DNA of 64,000 nt from Tetracentron sinense (lineage: Eukaryota; Streptophyta; Magnoliopsida; Trochodendrales; Trochodendraceae). The notes under the pieces were generated by a model. That model saw only the letters and a list, made by a program, of their open reading frames with translations, made no database searches and was not told where the DNA came from. The position numbers were made by a program, and so were the translations under genes. The number at the start of each line of letters is the position of its first letter. Position 1 is the first letter of the stretch. Shown one piece after another: positions 11,701 through 23,500 of the stretch. Location of the stretch: NCBI GenBank assembly GCA_015143295.1, contig CM026557.1:32931965-32995964 (forward strand), written 5' to 3'.

Positions 11701-14700
11701 CATAGGGGTTGGGTCCCTTTATGCCTGACCCTCTTTTCTGGATCTCATCTATCATTGTCTGATAGTATTGAGATGCGTGTCATTAGCTGGGATGTGATTA
11801 AAAATGAAGAATTTCCTAATCGCTCTTTTCACTTTCTTTGCTATACTCCCTCCAAACCACATTTCCTTCAGCTTCTTTTGAGATGCCTCCTTCTCCCTGT
11901 ACATGTGAGAGTCTATCTTGAACTTTGATTTTATCGATGCCGGAACATACCGACCAAATGCCTCGCATATGCGATGTGACCTTTGTATCCCACCTTTCCT
12001 CCCCATGCTTAAACCCTTGACCTTACGCTGTGAACCACCAAATCAATGCTTAGAACCTTGGAATCTCTGCATGTCCTCTCTATCCCTCGCGTCTTGCATA
12101 GAACGCCTCATAGCTGTTTTTAACTCCTTCCTCTCGAATAGAGTCATACCATCACCATCACCATCACCATCACCATCACCATCACCATCAGGGTCATCAT
12201 CAGACAAAGAGCGTGAATGGGGGCAAAGAGAGAGATAGAGGGAGAGAGAGAGGAGAGAGACAGAGAAGGCTTCAGTGATAGAGAATGTTGGCTAGGGACA
12301 AAGAGAGAGAGGGAGCCTCCTCCCTCTTCTTCTTCTTGCTTCAGCCTTTGAATGGGAGCTCTAGTCCTCGCCCCCCTTATATATATTTCAAATGACTAAT
12401 CTGCCCTTATGAGACATGGTCGAATTAGTCGAGTCGATCAGGTCGAGTTCACTCAGCTGACTCAACCGAGTAACTCGTCAAAATTAGTTGGGACCAAGTT
12501 TTGGGGGCAAATTGACTCGAAACCCTATGGAGTTGAGCTAACTCGGTCGAGTTTCAAGTTGAACATAGTCAATTATAATCCAACATGCTTTCCTTGGAGC
12601 AAATTTAGTCACTTGCCATGCAAAAAAGCAATCTATTATTGCCTGATCAGTCTTTATGCAAGATTACTATTCCTTGGCATCTACAATTGAGGTTATATGG
12701 ATCCAAAGTTTATCTTATGAGGTTTATGTATCCCGGGAAGTTGTAGATGTCTAGATGACACTTCACTCTAAAATGCAGAATGTTGCCCTTGCCATACCTC
12801 TGTCATATCTGGGTAACATATTGACTGAGATTGGTATTTCCATTACCAAATCATTTTTCGGATCCACAATTAGATATTGTGGGAGCAACTCTAATAGGGT
12901 CGTTGTTCAGTCGATAAGGCCAGGATGCGGAAATGAGGTGATCCCGATTTATCTCGGCTGCCAATTCTTGATCGTCAAATTGGTTTCTATCGGTCAATCT
13001 CAATACAGCATTTGTAGTATATTCTTTCATAAATACGGCAAACATGTCAATGTAGATTGTGCACTAGCCACTTGGAGATTCATGTTGTAAGGGTTATACA
13101 AAGGATCTTAAAGCCTGTCTTACTGGTTCAGAAGCAGGATGGACAATCATGAATTTCTTATAGATCAACTTGCAAGGTCTTAAGCATTTCCATGTTACAG
13201 TTTGAAAATTGTTGATTGTTAGTCATTAAGAGTAGTGAACTGCTTGGTATTCTTATTTCTTACAAGTTTGTGTGGAAGAAAGCTTTGTTGGCCCGTTCGT
13301 TGTGAGAAAATTCTGCCCTAGAATGCTCAACTGTCTGTCTTTACAGCAGGTATTTACTGCACTCCTGCGGCCCGGAGGAAAGGGCTACTGTAGAGATTGG
13401 GTTCAGGCAGTGCGGAAAAAAAGTTTCCTATTTAAGTATTGCTTTCCCAACATCATTGGAGGTTGTTTGATCACCAACAGCGTTAGAGTCATCAGGAACG
13501 TTCACCTTACTGACCAACACCAGTTTCATAATTGTTTTTTTAAAGTTCAGTTACCAAGACATTTATTATTCTCTATACCTCGATGATATTTCTTGTTATT
13601 GTATATCATACACTTTTTCTATCTACTGGCAGCATATAAATATATAATTCTATATGGAAATAGCCTGTTTGATTGATCTCTCATTCTGCAGATGACATCT
13701 TAAATTTTTTTGCATAAAAATTATTATTATTGTCGCATTATTCTTTGCTAGTCACCCTATTTCTTCTATTTAGAATTCTCTGGATGGTTGGACATTATTT
13801 TACACAGAAGTTCTGCGGGGAACATTTGGTGACGAACTCAAATCTGTAGCCATCACAATTGTAATAAGTCATGAAATTCGGCCTTTTCTCTTTTGTTCTC
13901 TTTATTTTCTTTGTAATTCTCTTTTGAATTGCTTTTCAGGTTATTAGCACATGCAGAATTTTCCTTGAGTTCAAACAATGAATGTTGCTGAAGTTGCACA
14001 GATCTGCTCATGCTTAATGAACCTGCAATAATCTTAAAATATAAAAAAATACAAAAGTAATTGCCTACACTTTATTATAATGATATTCATTAGTTGGCCT
14101 CGACAGGAGCCGTGTGACGAAATCCTTACCTAAAATAAGTTTATAGCGGAGTAAACTAATATCAACCGGTCTTTTAATATACTATATTTACATGGGCTAT
14201 GACTATGAGTGGAACTTGTACCTATTGCAGATCTTTAGGGTGGGAAATTAAAGAACAGTTGGAACTCTTTGTAGGTCATACACTTTATATTCTACTTTCA
14301 TAATTTCATTCGTCACTATAGGTAGGATTATCTTTTAGCCATTTCTTGTGCAATTTTCTCTTGTAAGTATGGAAAAGCTCTTAGTCATTGGAATTGTTTG
14401 TAAAAAGGATATGAGAAATCATTAGGCCAATATTTCTTATACACAGCGATATTTGTACACTCTTAGTGGAAAACCGAAGGTTTTTGAGGATGCAATTCTG
14501 AAAAGTCGATTCATCTTTATCAAATGGAATTAGTTGAACTCCTTCCCTCCCTATCACATATACACAAAGACGTAGGGGAGGCACACACACACACAACACA
14601 CACACAGTCACACACTTGTTTTGTCTCTTCTCTCTCTCTCTCTCCCTTTTTTGTGGGTTTATTGATAACATAAATTCTCTACTTCCCATTATACAATGAG

Positions 14701-17481
14701 CTTTGCTAACAGGACCGCACTTGCAATCCTCCTAGGTTTGTGACCTTGGCACCTTGCCTTAAGACAATTTACGTTTTCAAATAGCAAGCCACATGCTATT
14801 TATACATTGCTTTTAAAATGTTAGGGTTTAGCATTTTATGAGTAGCTAAAAAATACCATGTTGCTTTGCTATTTCAGAATCCTATGCCATTTTTTCATTA
14901 ATGTGGATTGTTATAGGATAAGGTCTGAGGCCTTAGGACCGCAAGGTATGTTTGCACAGATGCAGACATGAGTGTTGGTGTCGGACTCGGATATGAGGTG
15001 TTGGATATTTAATTTTGTATTTTAAATGTTATAGGAATAACTTTATATAAGATTGAAAAATAAAATACATTAAATTATTGAAGTGCAATTATTACAAACA
15101 ACACTAAGTAGTGTATTACAAACTGCAGACTACAGTTCATCAAACGATATAAATAAGTATTAATGAAAATGAACTAATGAACATATATTAATTCTAAATG
15201 TTAATGCTAATCTCAAATAGGATTAATTTAAAATGAGTTTTCTAATAGAAGAAATAGCTAAAATAATTAAAACAAGTAAACAATTAACAAAACTAATGTG
15301 CATACCTGAATGTCTTGGCTATTAGAATTTGACTCTTGAGTTGTTTATAGAGAACAATGTTTGAAGCTTATCCCTTAATCTCTCTCTTCTCTTCTCTTTT
15401 TTGTTACATGGATCAATAATTCATCCTATTCTTTCTCTTTTTTCCTATTGAAAACAAATGGATCGTGGTTCTTCCCCTGTTTACCTACCGCCTTCTCTTG
15501 TTTGGTGATGAGAGTTGGAAAAAATTTGTTGAAATTTATGATAATTTTATGCCTTTTTTGCGTAATGAATACTAAATTTTTAGGAGTATTTGGCATGTGC
15601 ATTTTTGTGTCCCTGTCCATCTGAGTCCAAATGTATGGATTCTTGTTGATATGAGTCACAACAGGCGTGTCCACATTTTTCGACACGGGACACACTTGTG
15701 TCTTAAGAATTCATGCATCATAGAACAATTGTGATCTTAGAAGCATTATACTTATAGAATTGGCCTTAGGCTGTCAGGTGCTAACCAGTTCAATTTGCCT
15801 TGAATTTTCATGGGTAGAACTTTTGCATCAGCTTTCTCCAAAGAGCTGCTTTGCAATTTAAATCGTGTACCTTCAAGTGTAAAAGTGGGGTAATAAAGCT
15901 GCTGAAATATGGATGCAGTTGTGTATTACTAGAACAAGTCTGCTAAAAAAATATGGCTGGCCATTACTGAAGGTTTATTTTGTTATTGTAGCTTCAATAT
16001 TTGGGGAGCACGCTCGTTGAGCTATGGAACCTCATGGACACACCGGTGACTCAGCAAAAGAGATTTGATCATGTTACCTGCTTGATTTCTGTCTCTGTAG
16101 ATGAGGTCTTAAAGCAAGGATGCCTTTCTCTTGATGTCATTGAGCAGGTGAATTTTCTTATTTGATTAGACGCTGGGACTGTCGCTTATAGGTTGTAACA
16201 TTGATGTTCCTTGTCATTTCCCATTTTTTTTTAATTGCTAGACTGAGGTTGAAGTTGAGCGATTGAATGTCTTGAAAGCTAGCAAGATGAAGGAGTTGGT
16301 CTTGAAGAAGCAAAATGAGCTTGAAGAAATATACAAGGGTGTTCATATGGACGTAGACAGTGATACAGCACGACAGATTCTCATCAGCCTTACAGATTCT
16401 GGTTTGACTTAACTTGGATCTAGTCTTAATTTTACCGAATTTGTGGTAAATTATTAGAGTTATTCTTATTGCATGTCATTTCTCCCACATCCATAACTTC
16501 TTATGATTCTATATCCTTATATCTTTTTCGGTAGATTCATTTTTGTTAGGAGTTTTTATCAGTTAATAATTATTAACAAAACCCCATGTCAAACCAAAAG
16601 AACATATTTACAAGAGAGAAAAGTCGTTTAGTCATGTATGTTCCATTAACATAATACAGTGTTCATCTCTTGTTATCTTCTTTCCTTAAATTCATTTAGA
16701 AATCACCAACCTGCACCTTGTTTTGTCTTGTTTTGTGTTTCAACAAATATTTCTTCGTGAAAGTTTCATAGTTCTTTAAAGACTTTCGGGCTTCATTTCA
16801 AATCACAGTCTTCTTTCTTCACATTGCTTCACAGGGAATGTTGATCTATCTGATCTCCTTTTGGGCATGGATGATCAGATTGCAAAAGCTAAAGATCAAG
16901 CTCTAAGCAGGAGGGACATTTTGGACAAGGTGGAGAAATGGACATTTGCCTCTGAGGAAGAAAGCTGGCTTGATGATTATGAAAGGGTAATTTAAATGTT
17001 GTTGCCATTTTGATAGGGCGAATTAAAGCATATGTGCATGAATGCTGTCCATTTTCAAAGGATCCTAAAGATTGCTTCTTTCTCATACAAGAAATACTTT
17101 TATTAAAACATTATGGCTGTTAACTAAAAGGTTAGTTGATTTCTGAATCCTTTTCATATGGATGGCGTTTTGCTGTTGTTAGCTAAAAATAATAGTTGGT
17201 TCATTAATCAACTTCTATGTGAATCCAAAATGAACAATAATGCGGCTCTATTTGAAGTAAAACTAATTAATCAACAAAACTTTGCTGTCATGAGAAACAT
17301 GGCTTTATCTTTCTGTTTTCATTTTCAGAAATTATCAGAGTTGAGCATTTAAAATAAATGACTGTAATCTTCTCCTTGCTACTATCTTGGTATTATTACC
17401 AAAAATAAAAATCCAGGGCACCTTTTCTATTTATCGGAAGTTCGAAATCATTTTTATTTCTTTTTTCGTGTGGATAGGTTG

Positions 17482-17513
<32 letters not shown>

Positions 17514-20500
17514 AATGGAACCATGTATTGGGTTTCTTTATTATTGTTGAATAATCACTTGGTTTGTTTTTGTAGGACCAAAATCGGTATAGTGCTGGAA
17601 GAGGGGCACATAAAAATCTGAAACGCGCGGAGAAGGCACGGATGTTGGTCGGCAAAATACCATGTGAGCCTGTAATCATCATTCATTTGGATAATATGAT
17701 TTTATCTGTTGTTTTTAATTCTTAGACAATTTGTTTCTCACAATATTTTAATATACATTCATTGTTCAATGAACACCTGCCCATTGGTACTAGTGGCAGT
17801 GTGTGTATCCTCCTCGCTTGGGTGGTCTGGGATCGATTTTCACGAGCTGGTGTGGCAGGTTAGAAGCTCACTGTTTGGCCCAACTAAAATTCTAGGCATT
17901 TAACATCTAACCAGTGGTTTAAAACCCGAAAACTTGCCGAGTAGAGTGACTCAGAAACTCGGGCAAAACTCGTTCGAGTAATGACACCTAAAACTCGGAC
18001 ATATATAATATTTTTCTAATACTATATATATGGTATAAATTCAAAATTAATGATAAATCATGCTTAAAATGAGATATATAATTCAATATATACTAAACAC
18101 CCCTCTTTTGTTTGTATTTATACTTAAGAGTGGGTGGGGTGTGTTAAAAAAAATAAAAAAAATAATTTAGTCAATTGGATAGGCTGTTTACTTGATTTTT
18201 TTGTTTTAACAAAAAAAGTGCAAAAACTCGAGCGAGTCGGGGCGAGTTACTCGGTTTTCAGTGTAAAAACCGAGTTTTGCCTTAAACTCGACTCCAAACC
18301 TGGCTGAGTCGACTTGGTCGAGTTTCGAGTCGACTCGCCGAGTTTTAATACTATGCTTCTAACCAATGAATAGATACTAACACTACTAAATGGGGTTGCG
18401 GCCTAATTGTATTTACGATACCCAAAAAAAAAAGTTTAATGAAAAGGTAAAAGGTAGTTACCCTCAGATTGTCAAGTTGGTCTGAACTCTACATATTCAC
18501 TGTTCAATGAATAGGAAAGCCTAGACCATCAAGTTGGGTAAATTTATAATGTTGTCAGGTTGGTCTAGGCCTTGGTTAATATTGTAGTTAAGTTATCATT
18601 AATTTCTCTTAATGCCATTATTAACAGAAAATCTGTTATTTCATTTAGAGTAGTTTGAGTAAACATTATTTGTGTTGGCTGTTGTGGTTTATATAGTATA
18701 CTGTTGTATATGGAAGGCACAATTTCAAATGAAAAAGAATTTCTCTTATTGTTGGGAGCAAAAGAAACACGATTATGTTTAGCCAATTTACAAATTTCAC
18801 ACTACAAACTTTGTGGACTACATATCCAAACAGATGAGGAAACACAACTTTAAAAGACTGAAATGACAATGACCCAACTGATGATGTCAGAGAAAAATCT
18901 GGTAAAAGAACTACGAGACTGAGATGCACCGGAGATAGGAGCAAGAGCATTGATCTAAGATTTAAAGTCTTTCATCTTCACGTTCACTCCTAATTTGCCG
19001 CTGTGTCACCAGATCCTGAAACACACAATCAAATGGAAAAGAGGTTATACTACAACCCAATTTCTTAGTTAGGTTGCTAACAAAAAAAAGATTAGCAGAG
19101 AAATTAGGAACATGTAACATAGAAGACAATGAGGGATTAGGAGTTACATTGATATTTCCTTTCCCAAATATTGAGGAAAAAGACCCATCTACTATTTTAA
19201 TTCTAAAAGGACTAGAATAAGAATTATATGACGAGAAGATGGAGTAAGTATCGGACATGTGATATGAGGCTCCTGAATCGATGATTGAGGGAATCTCAGG
19301 TGATATTAAGGAAGAGACATGATAGGCAGATGCATGAGTACTTGTCTGAGCAAACGAAGTGAAAGATCTTGTATATATTTCTAGAAATTGATGAAAGTGT
19401 TCAAGTTCCTTTCTGGATACTGGCAGGGTGTCTGTAGAGGACCATTGAAAATGGGGTGATATAACAAATGATTGCCCAAGAAAGCTATACTAGTGGAATA
19501 GGCACTGTGCATTGCAGTCGGACTTGTCAAGTGTACTTGGTTGGCCTACCAACTAGGTTCTAGCATATTTCATTGGTGTGACAAGTTCGGCCACAGTGGT
19601 CACACTTGGCAGATTGAGACGACCACTCTAAGTAATTTCTTCCATCCACTTTTACTATTCTTACTTGCGTACTTGCATTGTTTGAAGAAGAAATGACAAA
19701 GGGAGTAGTCTCGGGAAAGCTTGTGCTTGAGGAATTGCCCTCCATATCACTAATCCTAGACATACGCCAATTTTAGAGATTAAAAAACCACCAATGAAAT
19801 AACCCGAGACACTCATATACCCATAGTTACCAAGTACAGGTACGGGTATAATACGACAATTATCAGTTCGGGAAGTACGGGTGTTATATGGCAAAAAGAC
19901 GACAAAAGTACGGGAACATTAGAATATAATTAATAATTATAAATAAATAAAAATCATGATATTAACTAATAACAATCATTTAATGCGGAATATGCATTTA
20001 CAACGGTAAATGAATGACAAAAATACGTGTATTATATGCGTTTAATACGTAATTCACGTATTAAATGGCGATACGGGTATAACACGTAACATAACAAAAG
20101 TATGGAGTTTTAAATGGTGACCCCCCGTAAAAGTATTATACAAGTACTATACGGGTATAATACGAGTGTTTGGTAACTATGCATATACCAAAAATAGCTC
20201 AACTAGATGGCCAAACCAATGATGGTTTACAAAAATTAGCAACCCAAACACTTCACAAAATTTTACCAATCAATTTTCTTTCATACAAATAGGTAAAATA
20301 ACCCAATCTTATCTAAAACTAAAAAACAATATGCAAAATTGAAGAAAAATTAATGTAGGATCTCCAAAACACAACTAATCTACATGAAACTTGTTTCATA
20401 AATTTGCAAGCATCAAATCACAATAAATTTCAACACTGAATAACACCAAAATAGCCCCAACACATCCCTTGAGTTGTTTGATTATAAAACTGATTTTTTA

Positions 20501-23500
20501 AAAACTTAAATCAAACCATAGTTGTAGGGAAGCTATGTATAAGGTGAGAAGCTTGTTTCCCAGATTCGCTTCCTAGGAAGTCCGTTTTCATCATTTCTCA
20601 TTTAGTGGTCAAAGGGGGCTATTTATGTAGGAAGTGATTAGATAGACTCAAATCTAAGCTTACAGTGTAGATCCAAAGCAAGTATTGTTGGATTGAAACT
20701 TAAGACACCCACTTCTCACAAATATCTCATGTAAAAGTTATGGTTGACCGTCCTAATATAATAGGAATGAGACACTTATATCTCATTTCTTGCCTCCCGT
20801 TTTTATTAAAGTTGCATTCCATATATCTTGTCTTGGTCCGACTTATGTTGACGTCCTTAGATTCCAAGGCATCCTTCCACAATTCTAGTTTTGCATTTAC
20901 CATCTCTTTAGTTTCAGAAATTAATATCACGTCACCTGTAAATAACATACACCAAGGGACCTCCACTTGATTATGACCCATCAATTTATCTATAATCAAT
21001 GTAAATAGTTACAGACTCATAGTTGAAATTCATTTGTCTCACCACCAATTGTTTTCACGGTAGTTACAGCTCCCCACATGCATATCTTGAAGGTTGAAGA
21101 ACTATAGAGTGAAACTATTTAGTGAAACCTATCTAGGTTTTATGCTGTTGAAAAAGTTTAGAATGAGAGATTTGATAGATATATTGGGACATTTAGTTGG
21201 GAGCACTCATTTACTACTCCAAGGAAAAGCAGAAAAACGGATAATGGTGAATTGTTTCTAGGTACTTATTGCTTCAGGTTATGTTTTCAGTATATTAAGC
21301 GATTGGTTATTCATTTCTTTCTAGTTCGAATTGTGTTTACTTGCACAACCAACTGCTTTTGTGGAACACTAGCTGCATCTTTCTTTATTTGAACTCATTT
21401 ATTTCCGTATGTTGACATAATGCAAGTGGTAATAAACAAAGCAACTTGCATATATATATATATGTCTTTGCTGCCATGTTTCATTATTGCATCTAACAAT
21501 TTCTTGTTTTAATATTATTAAAGTCATGAATGATTTCCAAAACCTTGTTGTGTAGCTCTTGTCGAGAATTTGACTGCAAAAGTTAAAGGATGGGAAATGG
21601 AGAAGGGAATCCCTTTCTTATATGACAAGGTGGTGACCCAGCTTGTAATTGATGTATAATTTAATATCCAAAGCTTGTAGTAGCTTCAGTCATGGCTTTA
21701 TATTTTCAAATTTCAGGTGCCCTTGTTACATACCTTGGAGGAATATTCCATACTACGACAGGAGAGAGAAGAGGAGAAACGTAGATCTCGGGTGTGTTTG
21801 CAATTAATCTATCTCCTTCTGTTTTTATTATTTATCGTCACACATTTAAGCGATATGTAGCACTCCTTTAGCCCCACAAAAAAATCCATGATGCAGGTCC
21901 TATTTGCCTAACACGTGGCAAAAAATAGCCCAATAGGAGATTTCTGGTCGTCCAGTCAAACGACGGAATCCATAACTTAGGTTGGGTCACATAAACTCAA
22001 GGGGTTAATGCTGATCAACTAGGGTTAGGGGAAGATGTCTCTGTTGTCTGATCGAACAACATAGACATCTCTGATTGGACTGTTTTTTTGCCATGTGTTA
22101 GGGAAGGGGGGACTTGCATCATGAATTTTTTTTTTTTTTGTGGGCTCAAAGGAGTGCCAAATGTTGCGCCATCCATATGCTACCTATTATTAAACTTCAC
22201 GAGACAAATGAATTTGGTGACTTTCACTATACTTTTTCACCCTTTGAATATTTGACAATCCCCAAAGGTATGGGCATTTCGGTCATTTGAAAGTAGGAGA
22301 GGAGACATGTACTGACAAAAACGTATGCTTGCAAGCAAGCACACGCTAGTGTACTTGTCTCCTCTCCTCACAAGTGACTGCAATATCTCCACAGTTTTTT
22401 TGGAGATCAAATATTCAAAAGAGTAAAAAGACTGGTGAAGTTTATCCATCTGATTAGAGGTTGGAAAATCAAAGATTTTTATAATTGGGTAGGGTCTAGT
22501 GAACCCTAGGGGGTTAATGCTAACCTACCATGATCTAATTAGACGGTCTAAAAATGCCCAATGAACCCTAGAGGGTTAATGCTAACTAGTCACGTCTAAT
22601 TCAAGGGCTAGTTTCCCAAAAAGCATGCCATGTGTCAAGTTTCTAGAGAGACACTCACTAGAACCTCTAATGAGCACCGACCATTGGAACTCTCTCTCTC
22701 TCTCTATATGAGTCAGTTTATGGGTATTGGGTACTCCCAAGTATACTTCCAAATATATCTCAAATCCTAACCCTTTAATTCAAATAATTAATGATCAAGA
22801 TTAGAGTGGATGAGGCTTTAGAAAATGACAAAATAAGGCAGCCAACTATAATCTTGACCCTTAAATATTTGAATTAAATGGTTAGGATTCGGGAGTACCC
22901 ATTGATTGATTATATACATATATATATGGAAGGGATCAGGAGATGAATGAAAAAGAACACATGTTCACACACGCACATGACTATGCGATCGAAAGATGCA
23001 ACGACCAAATCATACCATATTTAAAAAAAATCAAAATTTTTTAAATGCCCTTTCACACATAAAAGGTGGTGTGACGGTGGCTGTTTGATCTCCCGATCTT
23101 ATGGTTGTGTACGTGTATGAACATGTGTTATTTTCATGTGTCTCATGATCCCCTATATGTATATATGTGCATGCATGTGGAGGGAGTTTGTACAATTGGC
23201 ACATGTGCAGGGATTGTATCTTCCAGTGGATGGCTCCCAATCATTCCAATGGATGATATGTAACCATCCTTTAAACTCTATTTTTTTGGACAATCCAAAG
23301 CATACATTTGAAGAGTCCAAAAATTACATAGATCCCATGGTTTTATTGTATTTAATTGATTGTTTTTTTAATCGATGATTAATGGGTCGTGCCTCTGCAT
23401 TTGTTCAATGCGTATGACAGTTGTGGATATCTCCTACTGTCTCCCTGTTTGATGCAAGCGATATGCTCATATGTAGTTATTAGCATATTTCCTGGTGCTT

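Larger units (their letters stand above)
1172..12580 (-). mobile_element. broken hAT-superfamily DNA transposon, three separated pieces
   Basis: Three minus-strand coding pieces follow one another in protein order: 12245-10780 (N-terminal and DUF659 part), 9118-7870 (C-terminal dimerisation part) and 1924-1566 (Ser/Gln-rich tail, stop near 1566). The gaps are later insertions: an LTR-like block at about 9122-10750 and an antisense LTR at about 1925-7790. The presumed 3' end near 1172 (CATGGTTCAAAATATCGG, then TATCGG repeats) resembles the ends of plant hAT elements. The 5' end is not fixed; it lies somewhere in 12290-12580. I found no clean 8-bp target duplication. In-frame stops and frameshifts show it is dead. 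It lies in an intron of the MAP65 gene, in the opposite orientation. The family assignment is firm; the outer ends are inferred. Confidence 0.72.

Noticed and set aside
12755-13586. Two plus-strand frames (111 and 104 codons) as extra exons or genes in the MAP65 intron
   Set aside because: No recognised domain and not needed to complete MAP65; the exon before and after join perfectly without them.
23136-23378. 80-codon frame inside the last MAP65 intron as an alternative exon
   Set aside because: No similarity to MAP65 and the flanking exons join in phase without it.
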